Assembly (NCBI GenBank): GCA_035347995.1
Contig: DAOPQD010000043.1
Location: 1 to 26,415, forward strand
DNA length: 26,415 nt
Source of the DNA: JAAZNO01 sp012798275
GTDB taxonomy: Bacteria > Chloroflexota > Anaerolineae > B4-G1 > SLSP01
Direction: 5' to 3'
This document shows, piece by piece, positions 14,939 through 23,011 of this stretch (positions are counted from its first letter, which is position 1; each line of letters starts with the position of its first letter). The translations under genes were made by a program, and so were the position numbers. The notes below the pieces were generated by a model, which searched no databases, was not told the origin of the DNA, and worked only from the letters and a program-made list of their open reading frames with translations.

Positions 14939-16122
14939 GTGCGCAACAACCTCAAGCAAAACGCAGCTGGGCGGCGCCGCTAAAAGTCATCGGACGGAGC
15001 GTTGCCGTGCCGCTCCTGGCCGTGATCACGGCCTTGCTGATCGGCGCGTTGTTGATCGTCATCACCGATACCACCGTCATCACGGCTTTCGGTGAGAGTG
15101 TTGGCCAGGGATTCAAGCGCGCGTGGGAAGTGATTTCCGTTGCCTACGGGGCCTTTTTCTTTGGTGCTTTTGGCGATCTGTATCACTTCACGGAAACGTT
15201 GCGCATTGCGACGCCCTACATCTTCGCGGGGCTGGCCGTGGCCGTGGGTTTCCAGGGCGGGCTGTTCAACGTCGGCGCCGAAGGGCAATACTTCATCGGT
15301 GGCCTGACGTGTGTGTACGTGGGCTACAGCATCACCGGCCTGCCGTGGTTCATCCATTTGCCGCTGGCCTTGTTGGCGGGCGCGGCAGGCGGGGCCATCT
15401 GGGCCGGCATCGTGGGGTTGCTCAAGGCGAAGACGGGCGCCCATGAAGTCATCAACACGATCATGATGAACTATATTGCCTATCGCCTGGCGGAGTTCAT
15501 GCTGGACGTGGGCGGCCCGATGGCGCGACCCGGTTATCGTCCGGTCAGTCCCGAGATCCAGCCGTCGGCGTATCTGCCGCAGTTCTTTCCCTCCCAACCC
15601 ACCATTCGCTTCAACGTGGGCTTTTTCATCGCGCTGGCCGCGGCGGCGCTCATCTGGTGGTTGCTGTTCAAGACCACGCTGGGATACGAGATTCGCACCG
15701 TGGGGCAAAATCCACGGGCGGCGCGGTATGCCGGCATCAGCGTCCCGCGCACGATCTTCATCACGATGGCGCTGAGCGGCGCGTTGGCCGGTCTCGCGGC
15801 GCCAATGGACATTCTCGGCGTGATTCACTTCATGCCCAATGCTTTCGCTGCGGGGTACGGCTTTGACGCCATCGCGCTGGCCTTGCTGGGCAACAGCCAT
15901 CCCGCCGGCGTGGTGGTGGCTTCCTTGCTGTTTGGCGCGCTGCGCGCGGGCGCATCGAACATGCAGGGCGTGGCGAAAATTCCCATTGACATCACCTCGA
16001 TTCTCCAGGGGTTGATCATCGTCTTTATCGCCGCTCCGGCCATCATCCGGGCACTCTATCGCCTGCGGACGCCGGAAGAGGGCGAAGGGTTGATCACGAC
16101 CCGGGGTTGGGGTCAGGTGTAG
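14935..16122 (+). CDS. ABC importer permease 1 (NupP/BPD transporter 2 family)
   Basis: 395 residues with about ten hydrophobic segments, member of the branched-chain/sugar/nucleoside importer permease family. Recognisable stretches are FNVGAEGQYFIGG, GAHEVINTIMMNYIA and, near the cytoplasmic coupling region, TVGQNPRAARYAGI, the EAA-like contact loop of this family. The start overlaps the ATPase stop by 4 bp (ATGA), so the two are translationally coupled. With the second permease it would form the heterodimeric channel. The nearest described systems are Bacillus NupNOPQ and Streptococcus RnsABCD, both nucleoside importers; substrate here is inferred, not shown. Confidence 0.92.
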   Translation: MSAQQPQAKRSWAAPLKVIGRSVAVPLLAVITALLIGALLIVITDTTVITAFGESVGQGFKRAWEVISVAYGAFFFGAFGDLYHFTETLRIATPYIFAGLAVAVGFQGGLFNVGAEGQYFIGGLTCVYVGYSITGLPWFIHLPLALLAGAAGGAIWAGIVGLLKAKTGAHEVINTIMMNYIAYRLAEFMLDVGGPMARPGYRPVSPEIQPSAYLPQFFPSQPTIRFNVGFFIALAAAALIWWLLFKTTLGYEIRTVGQNPRAARYAGISVPRTIFITMALSGALAGLAAPMDILGVIHFMPNAFAAGYGFDAIALALLGNSHPAGVVVASLLFGALRAGASNMQGVAKIPIDITSILQGLIIVFIAAPAIIRALYRLRTPEEGEGLITTRGWGQV

Positions 16123-16133
16123 GAGGGAGCGAC

Positions 16134-17387
16134 ATGACAACCGATACACTGTTAAAACAGGAATTGCGCCGGGCGCGGACGATGGGGATTGTGTTTCTCG
16201 TGTTTGCCGTGGGGATTTTGCTGCTTTTTGTGCCAGGCACGACGGCGGGCCAGCGCACGACGTTCACTTTCCAGGCTTCCCGAGGGGAGGCGCTGGCGTT
16301 GCCGCCGTTGACCTTTGCGACGCTCACGGGGTTGTACGTGCTGGCGATCCTCACGGCTTTTTTGGGGGCGTGGCAAATCGCCAGGGGCTTCCGGAATCGC
16401 AATCTGGTGTTGGGCATCGTGGCGCTCTTGTTTGTGCTGGCGTTCCTTTCCTGGGCCGCCAGCGACAAATCCATGAACCTGACTGGGATGTTGCAATCCA
16501 CTTTGTTGCGCGCTATCCCCATCATCCTGGCAGCGCTCAGCGGGGTCATGTGCGAGAAGAGCGGCGTGGTGAACATCGGCATCGAAGGGATGATGCTCTC
16601 CGGCGCCTTTCTGGCGGCGCTCCTCGGCAGCCTGACCGGCAGTCAGTGGGGTGGGTTGCTGGCGGCGCTGTTCGGCGGCGGTTTGATGGCGGCGTTGCTG
16701 GCGGTCCTGGCGATCAAATACAAGGTGAGCCAGGTGGTGGCGGGCACGGCGATCAACATTTTGGCGACGGGCATTACCAGCTACTTCAGTTCCCGTTACC
16801 TGCAGACCAATGCGGCGCTTAACAGCCCGCCCACGTTCAAACCGATCGCCATCCCGCTGCTTTCCAAGATTCCCATCATCGGGCCGACGCTCTTCAATCA
16901 CACGCTGGTAGTCTATCTCACCCTGATTCTCGTGGTGGTGATCCATGTGATGCTTAACTACACACGCTGGGGCCTGCGCGTGCGTGCGGTCGGCGAACAC
17001 CCCCGCGCGGCGGATACCCTCGGCATCAATGTGTTCAAGACGCGCTATATCAACGTCATCCTGGGCGGCATGGTCGCTGGTCTGGGCGGCGCCTACCTGG
17101 TGCTCAGTTCGGTGGCTCGCTTCGATGAGCTGATGACGGCTGGCAAGGGCTTCATCGGCCTCGCGGCCATGATTTTCGGTAACTGGACTCCCTTTGGCGC
17201 GTTGGGAGCGTCGCTCATCTTTGGTTTTGCCGATTCCTTGCAGACGAAACTGGCCATCCTGAGCGTGCCGATTCCTTCGCAGTTCTTGCTGATGGCGCCC
17301 TACCTGGTCACGATGATTGTCCTGGCGGGGGTGGTGGGGCAATCGCGCGCTCCAGCCGCCGATGGGCAGCCTTACGAGAAGGAGTGA
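16134..17387 (+). CDS. ABC importer permease 2 (NupQ-like)
   Basis: 417 residues, longer than the usual ~310 because of an N-terminal extension with two or three additional hydrophobic segments (for example MGIVFLVFAVGILLLFVPG, then LTGLYVLAILTAFLGAWQIA). The core carries KSGVVNIGIEGMMLSGAF and KVSQVVAGTAINILATG, typical of the second permease of BMP-type importers, and the contact loop AVGEHPRAADTLGIN. The start at 16134 is chosen over a GTG at 16107, since AGGAGGG lies 7 nt before it. It is the last gene of the operon and is followed by a strong terminator. Confidence 0.92.
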   Translation: MTTDTLLKQELRRARTMGIVFLVFAVGILLLFVPGTTAGQRTTFTFQASRGEALALPPLTFATLTGLYVLAILTAFLGAWQIARGFRNRNLVLGIVALLFVLAFLSWAASDKSMNLTGMLQSTLLRAIPIILAALSGVMCEKSGVVNIGIEGMMLSGAFLAALLGSLTGSQWGGLLAALFGGGLMAALLAVLAIKYKVSQVVAGTAINILATGITSYFSSRYLQTNAALNSPPTFKPIAIPLLSKIPIIGPTLFNHTLVVYLTLILVVVIHVMLNYTRWGLRVRAVGEHPRAADTLGINVFKTRYINVILGGMVAGLGGAYLVLSSVARFDELMTAGKGFIGLAAMIFGNWTPFGALGASLIFGFADSLQTKLAILSVPIPSQFLLMAPYLVTMIVLAGVVGQSRAPAADGQPYEKE

Positions 17388-17429
17388 TCTAGCGCGGAGC
17401 GTAAGGCGCGTAATGCGTGATGCGTAAAG

Positions 17430-17475
17430 CGTAATGCGTAATGCGAGAAATCGGGCATTACGCATTACGTTTTTT
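17430..17475 (+). terminator. Intrinsic terminator of the ABC importer operon
   Basis: Perfect 15-bp stem CGTAATGCGTAATGC (17430-17444) with GCATTACGCATTACG (17455-17469), 10-nt loop, then six T. The left arm is part of a run of GCGTAATGC-like words, so the terminator seems to have grown out of a short tandem repeat. Confidence 0.9.
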
Positions 17476-17477
17476 GA

Positions 17478-17523
17478 AGGAGACGCCCTGTGCTGGCGCA
17501 CATCATGCAAGCATGAAAATGTG
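17478..17523 (+). repeat. Repeat part R2, copy B
   Basis: 40 of 46 positions match the minus-strand block at 866-911. The hairpin is better here: CACAT/ATGTG outer stem and CATGC/GCATG inner stem around an AA loop. R1 copy B begins 8 bp later. The first bases (AGGAGACGCC) resemble a Shine-Dalgarno site but no gene follows. Confidence 0.8.
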
Positions 17524-17531
17524 CGGTCATA

Positions 17532-17772
17532 GTTCAGCCTGGCGTCAGGTAGCTCGACGGCGATGGATGAACCTTTGTGAGCTGTAGCTTTTGCCCCACC
17601 CCCTGCCCCTCCCCGACGGCGCATACGCCGTTGGGGAGGGGAGAAAAAATAAGTGGGCTTTGCAGGCGGGCTACGCCCGCCTGCAAAGCCCCACAAAAAA
17701 AGTTCCCCTTCCTCCCGCGCGCGGGGGGAAGGGGCCGGGGGATAGGGGGCAAAAGTTGATTCTCAATCTTCA
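17532..17772 (+). repeat. Composite hairpin repeat R1, copy B
   Basis: 241-bp inverted copy of 15-260. Its hairpins: CCTGGCGTCAGG near the left end, 17606-17641 (16-bp stem with one G-T pair, loop CATA), 17655-17691 (17-bp perfect stem, loop TAC), and 17705-17734. Relative to copy A, the 17-bp stem has a T-A to C-G change on both arms, a compensatory substitution. It lies 144 bp past the permease stop. Confidence 0.9.
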
Positions 17773-17839
17773 GCAGTCGCCAGGAAATCTTGCATTTTTC
17801 AGTCAGTGGCGGTACCTTTGTCACGCAAGTGATTTTTTC

Positions 17840-17884
17840 CGCTGATTCGCTTTTTCGCTGATTCGCTGATTGCTGACCGCTGAT
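17840..17884 (+). repeat. Short-word array (CGCTGATT)
   Basis: Four or five copies of CGCTGATT-like words, irregularly spaced, ending 6-7 bp before the AAGGAG of the methyltransferase gene. The longer word GATTCGCTGATT is also present upstream of clpC. Function unknown. Confidence 0.6.
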
Positions 17885-17906
17885 CTCTATTCTTGAAGGA
17901 GTCCTG

Positions 17907-19283
17907 ATGGAATCTGCCGCGTGGCCGGCTGAATTTGTAGCGCGCATGACGGGATGGTTGGGTGAGGCGTCCGACGCTTTCCTCACCGCTCTGGCGCGGC
18001 GTGACGTTGGCGTGCGGCTCAATCCCCTGCGGGGGGAGTTGGAGCAGCTGCGTGCGCGCCTTCCCTGGAACGTCGCGCCGGTCCCCTGGTGCCCCGAAGG
18101 GCTGTGGCTGCAGGAAGAGGAAGCCCCGGTTGGCACGCACCCCTATCATACCGCGGGCGTCTATTACATCCAGGATCCTACGGCGATGGCGGCGGGCGTG
18201 CTGCTTGATCCGCAGCCGGGCGAGTGGGTGCTGGACCTCGCTGCGGCGCCGGGGGGCAAGGCGACACATCTGGCAGCGCGGATGGAAAATCAGGGCGTCC
18301 TCATCGCTAATGAGGTGAACCGGCGGCGCACCTCGGTGCTGGCGATGAATCTGGAACGGCTGGGGGTGACCCATGCGATGATCTTCAACGAGACGCCGGA
18401 GCGGCTCGCGGCGCGCTGGAGCGGCCTTTTCGATGCGGTGCTCGTGGATGCCCCCTGTTCTGGCGAAGGGACGTTCTGCCGGGATTCGGCGGCGGTGCGC
18501 GATTGGAGCCTCGCTACGGTGCAGGGGAACGCGCATCGTCAACGGGGCATCATGGAGCAGGCCGCGTTGCTGGTCCGGCCGGGGGGACGCTTGCTTTACG
18601 GCACGTGCACGTTCGCGCCGGAGGAAGATGAGGGCGTCATCGCCGCTTTCCTCGACGCGCACGCGGATTTCGAGCTGGCGCCGTTGCCGGCGCTCCCCGG
18701 ACTGCAGGGCGGGCACCCCGAATGGATTGGCGCCCCGGAGGCCGTGCGCGGCGTCGGCCGCTTTTGGCCTCACACCGGCCCGGGGCATGGCCATTTCTAC
18801 GCGCTTCTGCGGCGGCGCGGCGAGCCGGGGGACAATCTGCCGGAGCGCTGGAGGGGGACCGCGATCCCGGGGCGGATCTTGCAGCTCTACCGGCCCGTCC
18901 TGCGAGAGACGCTGACGTTCGAGCCGCCCGAAGCGGGCCTGTATCTGGATGAGAACGATGACATTTATGTGACCCCGCTTGATCCCAAACTGTGGGCTGG
19001 ACTGCACGTGCTGCGTCCCGGCTGGTGGATCGCCTCGCAGCGGCATGGCAAAGTCACCCCCAACCATGCCCTGGCGATGGCGCTGCATCCCGAAGACGCC
19101 CAGGAGGTCTGCGATCTCGCCGTTGCCGATCCCCTCGTCGAGCAATTCCTCCGTGGCAGCTTCTGGGAGGATGACGGCCCGGCGGGTTTTGTGCTGGTGA
19201 CGGTGGATGGTTTCCCCCTGGGCTGGGCGAAGCGCGGCGACGGGCGGTTGCGCAGCCGTTATCCCCTGCATCTGCGGCGCTGA
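17907..19283 (+). CDS. rsmF: RNA (cytosine-5) methyltransferase, RsmF/NOL1-NOP2-Sun family
   Basis: 458 residues; transfers a methyl group from SAM to C5 of cytosine in RNA, most likely 16S rRNA. The SAM-binding motif is LDLAAAPGGKATHLA (109-123). Catalysis uses two Cys, both present: Cys184 in VDAPCSGEGTF and Cys234 in YGTCTFAPEEDE. The C-terminal ~180 residues form an additional domain as in RsmF-type enzymes, ending in a PUA-like segment (GFPLGWAKR). AAGGAG lies 6 nt before the ATG. It stands alone between the R1 repeat and the P-type ATPase promoter. The exact target base is not predictable from sequence here. Confidence 0.9.
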   Translation: MESAAWPAEFVARMTGWLGEASDAFLTALARRDVGVRLNPLRGELEQLRARLPWNVAPVPWCPEGLWLQEEEAPVGTHPYHTAGVYYIQDPTAMAAGVLLDPQPGEWVLDLAAAPGGKATHLAARMENQGVLIANEVNRRRTSVLAMNLERLGVTHAMIFNETPERLAARWSGLFDAVLVDAPCSGEGTFCRDSAAVRDWSLATVQGNAHRQRGIMEQAALLVRPGGRLLYGTCTFAPEEDEGVIAAFLDAHADFELAPLPALPGLQGGHPEWIGAPEAVRGVGRFWPHTGPGHGHFYALLRRRGEPGDNLPERWRGTAIPGRILQLYRPVLRETLTFEPPEAGLYLDENDDIYVTPLDPKLWAGLHVLRPGWWIASQRHGKVTPNHALAMALHPEDAQEVCDLAVADPLVEQFLRGSFWEDDGPAGFVLVTVDGFPLGWAKRGDGRLRSRYPLHLRR

Positions 19284-19313
19284 GCTGCGGCGATCCCCTC
19301 CCCGAAGCTGGCT

Positions 19314-19341
19314 TTGACGCCGCCGTCATTTGTGCTATAGT
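19314..19341 (+). promoter_or_regulatory. Sigma-70-like promoter of the P-type ATPase operon
   Basis: TTGACG (19314-19319), 16-bp spacer, TATAGT (19336-19341). Each box differs from consensus at one position. Predicted start near 19348, giving a leader of about 165 nt before the ATPase start codon. Confidence 0.7.
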
Positions 19342-19347
19342 TGAATC

Positions 19348-19475
19348 GTCATCCTCGCGCTATTTTTGGTGAAGGGCAACGTAAGCTCTCAGAGCAGTGA
19401 GGGAAGAATAATCGGCAGAGGTAAATGGCCCGCTATGCTCGCGTGTAGCGGGTTTTACTTTGCTTATTTTTTGAG
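19348..19475 (+). ncRNA. Candidate leader RNA with internal terminator upstream of the cation pump
   Basis: The transcript from the 19314 promoter would begin with about 75 nt containing GGGCAACGTAAGCTC, a small GCTCT/AGAGC hairpin and GAGGGAAGAATAATCGG, then the terminator stem CCCGCTA/TAGCGGG (19429-19435, 19446-19452), extendable by GTAAA/TTTAC (19421-19425, 19454-19458) and followed by T-rich DNA with a run of six T (19467-19472). A terminator between promoter and start codon suggests attenuation or a riboswitch. Cobalamin, ydaO (c-di-AMP), Mn2+ (yybP-ykoY) and c-di-GMP consensus elements were looked for by eye and not found. Confidence 0.5.
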
Positions 19476-19513
19476 TGGGATACCGCCGATGTGGAGCGGT
19501 TCAAGGAGTCATT

Positions 19514-22315
19514 GTGTTAGCGGATACAGTTTCGGCCGTTGATATCGAAGCTCGTGTGCCGGCGCTGCCGGTTTCTGAAGTCTATGCGGCGTTGCAGAGC
19601 CGCCCGGAGGGATTGGCCTCGGCGGAAGCGGCGGAACGCCTGCAGCAGTGGGGGCCCAATGCCATCCGTGAGATCAAAGGCACGCCGCTCTATCTGCGGC
19701 TGTTGGGCAATTTCACCCATCTCATGGCGCTCTTGTTGTGGGGGGGAGGGATCGTGGCGCTCGTGGCGCGGATGCCGCAGCTGGCGATCGCCATCTGGCT
19801 CGTCAACCTCATCAACGGCGCGTTCAGCTTTTGGCAGGAATACCGCGCGGAACAGGCGACCGAGGCCCTCAAGCAGCTGATCCCGCATCATGTGCGGGTG
19901 TTGCGGGATGGACAGGAGCAGAAAATCCTCGCCGAGGAGCTCGTCCCTGGGGATGTGATGCTCCTCGCCGAAGGGGATCGCGTCTCGGCGGATGGCCGGC
20001 TGGTGCAGGAGGCGGAGCTGCGGGTGGATCAAAGCACCCTGAGCGGCGAGTCGCACCCTGTTCGCAAGACCAGCGATCCCTCGTTGCGCTCCGACCTGGG
20101 GTACACGGAACGGCCCAATCTGGTCTTTGCAGGCACCAGCGTGGCGGCAGGAGTGGGCAAGGCCGTCGTCTTCCGTACCGGGATGCGCACGGAGTTCGGC
20201 AAGATCGCGCATCTCACCCAGACGGTAAAAGAGGAGCTCAGCCCCCTGCAGCGGGAAATGGCCCGCGCGACCAAAGTGGTCACCGTCATCGCGGTGGGTG
20301 TCGGCGTGCTCTTCTTTGGGCTGGCCATGGCCTTCACCGGGCTGACCCTCGCCGAGGGCTTCATTTTTGCGCTGGGGATGATTGTGGCCTTTGTGCCCGA
20401 GGGGATGTTGCCGTTGGTGACGCTCTCGCTGGCGATGGGCACGCAGCGGATGGCGCAGCGTCACGCGCTGGTCAAGCGCCTCTCGGCGGTGGAGACGCTC
20501 GGCTGTACGTCGGTGATTTGCACGGACAAGACCGGCACCCTCACCCAAAACGAGATGACCGTCTCTGATCTCTGGGTGGGCGGACGGCGCATCGCGGTCA
20601 CCGGCGTCGGTTACGCGCCGGAGGGCCAGCTGCTGGAGGGTGGTCGTCCCGTGGCGGCGACCGGTGAGATCGCGGAAGTGCTGCGGGCTGCGGCGTTGTG
20701 TAACAATGCCCGGCTCCTGCCGCCCAATGGCGAGAGCCCCCGCTGGAACATTCTCGGTGATCCGACAGAGGCGGCGTTGCTGGTCGCGGCGCGGAAGGGC
20801 GGGCTGGATCTCGAGGCCGAACGGGGGGCATTGCCGCGCCTGCGCGAATTCCCCTTCGAGTCGCGGCGCAAGCGGATGAGCACCTTGCATCAGCGCGGGC
20901 GCGAGCGGGTGGTGTTCGTCAAAGGCGCGCCCAAAGAGGTGCTGGCGTTGTGCACGCAGGTACGTTGGGGGGGCGAGACCCTGCCTCTGGACGCGGCGCG
21001 ACAAACGGAAATCATGAATGCCAATGACGAGTATGCCCGCGCCGGCTTGCGAGTGCTTGCCGTGGCCACCCGCCTCTTGCCGTCTGTGGAGCGTCGCCGC
21101 GGCGCTTTGACGCAGTACACGGAAGCCGACGTGGAGGGCGAGCTCACATTCCTGGGACTGATGGCCATGATGGACCCGCCACGCCCAGAAGTCACGGCGG
21201 CGGTGTCTACCTGTCATGAGGCGGGTATCCGCATCGTGATGATCACCGGCGATTATGGCCTGACGGCGGAATCCATCGCTCGCCGCATCGGCATTGTGCA
21301 GGGCGAGCATCCGCGAGTTGTCACCGGGACCGACCTGGATACAATGAGTGATACGGACTTGCAGGCGGCGTTGGCGGAGGAAGTGCTCTTCGCGCGGGTG
21401 GCCCCCGAACATAAACTGCGGGTGGTCAGTGCGCTGCAGGCTTTAGGGCACATCGTAGCGGTGACCGGCGACGGTGTCAACGATGCGCCGGCCCTCAAGA
21501 AGGCCGACATCGGTGTGGCGATGGGCCTCACCGGCACGGACGTGGCGAAAGAAGCGGCCGATATGATTTTGACGGACGACAACTTCGCCTCCATCGTCAG
21601 CGCGGTGGAAGAGGGACGCGGCGTCTACGTCAACATCAAGAAATTCCTGAGCTACATCTTCACCAGCAACATGCCGGAGGCCGTGCCCTTTATCCTGTAT
21701 GTGATGAGCCGGACGCGGATCCCGTTGGGGCTGACGGTCATGCAGATCCTGTCCATTGACCTGGGCACCGACATGGTGCCGGCGTTGGCTTTGGGCGCGG
21801 AGCCGCCCGAGGCGGGTCTGATGCAGCGTCCGCCGCGCAATTTGAAGGAGCATGTGATCACGCCGGCGCTGCTGCTGCGCTCCTATGGCTGGCTCGGCTT
21901 GCTCCAAAGCCTGGCGACAATGGCGGCTTTTTACTATCATTACTGGATCAATGGTTATTGGGGGCAATGGCTCGATTTACCCGTTTCCGGTCCGCTCTAT
22001 CACGCCGCGACGGCGATGGCCCTGGCGGCAGTGGTCACGACGCAGATCGGCAACCTGTTTGCGCAGCGAACGGAGCAGCGCTCTTTCTTCCGCACACCGC
22101 TCTTCAACAATCGGTTGCTGTGGATTGGTATCGCGACGGAGCTGACGTTGGCGTTGCTGCTCATCTATGTGCCCTTCTTGCAGCGTATCTTTGGAACGGC
22201 CGGCTTCCCCTTGGAACAATGGGGATTCCTGTTCGCTTTGGCGCCGCTGTTGCTGCTGGCGGACGAGCTGCGGAAAGCGCTGGTCCGTCACCGGGCAAGG
22301 ACACGGACATCATGA
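19514..22315 (+). CDS. P-type cation-transporting ATPase, type II, Na,K-ATPase-like (IIC)
   Basis: 933 residues. Domains: cytoplasmic N-terminus, membrane helices 1-2, actuator domain with SGES (177-180), helices 3-4 with PEG (295-297), phosphorylation motif DKTGTLT with Asp338, nucleotide-binding domain, TGDGVNDAPALKKAD hinge, and six C-terminal helices. Residues matching the ion sites of animal Na,K-ATPase are present: Glu296 in helix 4, Asn719 and Glu722 (TSNMPEAVPF) in helix 5, Asp749 and Asp753 (IDLGTDMVPA) in helix 6. The segment after helix 4 (ALVKRLSAVETLG) is also close. SERCA-like pumps instead have PEGLPA and VTDGLPA. No beta subunit is visible. Start GTG 19514 is chosen over an upstream GTG at 19475 because AAGGAG precedes it by 5 nt. 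TrkA genes follow after 35 bp. Confidence 0.92.
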   Translation: MLADTVSAVDIEARVPALPVSEVYAALQSRPEGLASAEAAERLQQWGPNAIREIKGTPLYLRLLGNFTHLMALLLWGGGIVALVARMPQLAIAIWLVNLINGAFSFWQEYRAEQATEALKQLIPHHVRVLRDGQEQKILAEELVPGDVMLLAEGDRVSADGRLVQEAELRVDQSTLSGESHPVRKTSDPSLRSDLGYTERPNLVFAGTSVAAGVGKAVVFRTGMRTEFGKIAHLTQTVKEELSPLQREMARATKVVTVIAVGVGVLFFGLAMAFTGLTLAEGFIFALGMIVAFVPEGMLPLVTLSLAMGTQRMAQRHALVKRLSAVETLGCTSVICTDKTGTLTQNEMTVSDLWVGGRRIAVTGVGYAPEGQLLEGGRPVAATGEIAEVLRAAALCNNARLLPPNGESPRWNILGDPTEAALLVAARKGGLDLEAERGALPRLREFPFESRRKRMSTLHQRGRERVVFVKGAPKEVLALCTQVRWGGETLPLDAARQTEIMNANDEYARAGLRVLAVATRLLPSVERRRGALTQYTEADVEGELTFLGLMAMMDPPRPEVTAAVSTCHEAGIRIVMITGDYGLTAESIARRIGIVQGEHPRVVTGTDLDTMSDTDLQAALAEEVLFARVAPEHKLRVVSALQALGHIVAVTGDGVNDAPALKKADIGVAMGLTGTDVAKEAADMILTDDNFASIVSAVEEGRGVYVNIKKFLSYIFTSNMPEAVPFILYVMSRTRIPLGLTVMQILSIDLGTDMVPALALGAEPPEAGLMQRPPRNLKEHVITPALLLRSYGWLGLLQSLATMAAFYYHYWINGYWGQWLDLPVSGPLYHAATAMALAAVVTTQIGNLFAQRTEQRSFFRTPLFNNRLLWIGIATELTLALLLIYVPFLQRIFGTAGFPLEQWGFLFALAPLLLLADELRKALVRHRARTRTS

Positions 22316-22350
22316 GTTACGCTGGATGGGCTTGCTGAAGGAGGCAAGAC

Positions 22351-23001
22351 ATGAAATTTATCATCATCGGCTGTGGCAGAATTGGGGCGCTGTTGGCGCG
22401 GACGTTGACCCTGCGAGGTCATACGGTCACCGTCGTGGATCGGGACCCTACTGCCTTTGAGCGCCTCGGCTCCGGTTTCAAGGGGCGAACGGTCGTGGGG
22501 GTGGCCTTCGATCGGGACACGTTGGTGGAGGCGGGCATCGGGCGGGCCGATGGCGTGGCCCTCACGACCGCCAGCGATGAGGCGAACATCACCGCCGGAC
22601 GGTTGGCGTCGCAGGTCTTCCGTGTGCCCCGCGTCGTCGCGCGCGTTTACGATCCCCGCAAGGCGGAAATTTACCGCCGCCTGGGACTGCAGACCGTCTC
22701 GCCGGTCATCTGGGGCGTCAATCGTATCGCCGACCTGCTGTGCTATTCCGATTTGGATGTCGTGTATAGTGTGGGGGGTGGGCAGGTGGATGTGGTCGTG
22801 GTCGAAGCCTCGCCGCTGCTCGTGGGACGCACGGTGCGGGAGGTGACCGTCTCGGGCGAGTTGGTGGTCATCGCCATCACCCGAGGTGGCCATACTTTTT
22901 TGCCCACCCTCGGCGCTGTGTTCCAGGAGGGTGACGAGCTCCATCTCGCGGTGTTGGCGACTGCCAAAGAGCGGGCCCGCAGCCTGTTGGGCTTGCCATA
23001 A
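22351..23001 (+). CDS. TrkA/RCK-family potassium uptake regulator 1
   Basis: 216 residues with one RCK module: an N-terminal Rossmann domain with GCGRIG (7-12) and an acidic residue at the end of strand 2 (VVDRD), followed by an RCK-C (TrkA-C) domain from about residue 130, with PLLVGRTVREV and FQEGDELHLAV. Such proteins bind NAD(H) or nucleotides and gate K+ channels and transporters from the cytoplasmic side. AAGGAGG lies 6 nt before the ATG, 35 bp after the P-type ATPase. It is single-module, unlike the double-module TrkA of E. coli. No TrkH/KtrB membrane partner is encoded in the window. Confidence 0.9.
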   Translation: MKFIIIGCGRIGALLARTLTLRGHTVTVVDRDPTAFERLGSGFKGRTVVGVAFDRDTLVEAGIGRADGVALTTASDEANITAGRLASQVFRVPRVVARVYDPRKAEIYRRLGLQTVSPVIWGVNRIADLLCYSDLDVVYSVGGGQVDVVVVEASPLLVGRTVREVTVSGELVVIAITRGGHTFLPTLGAVFQEGDELHLAVLATAKERARSLLGLP

Positions 23002-23011
23002 GGAGGCCATC

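Larger units (their letters stand above)
17388..17906. other. Intergenic region with terminator, R2-R1 repeat and short-word array
   Basis: 519 bp without a gene. In order: GCGTAATGC-type words (17398-17444) that form half of the terminator, the terminator (17430-17475), R2 (17478-17523), R1 (17532-17772), then CGCTGATT-type words (17840-17884) just before the Shine-Dalgarno site of the methyltransferase gene. Confidence 0.8.

Noticed and set aside
19360..19420. Cobalamin riboswitch (GCAAC-GTAAGC and CAGTGAGGGAAG resemble parts of the consensus)
   Set aside because: The B12 box and the flanking helices are absent, and the downstream gene has no link to cobalamin.
19475..19513. Upstream GTG (19475) as the start of the P-type ATPase
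   Set aside because: It overlaps the T-rich tail of the leader terminator and has no Shine-Dalgarno site, while GTG 19514 has AAGGAG at the right distance.
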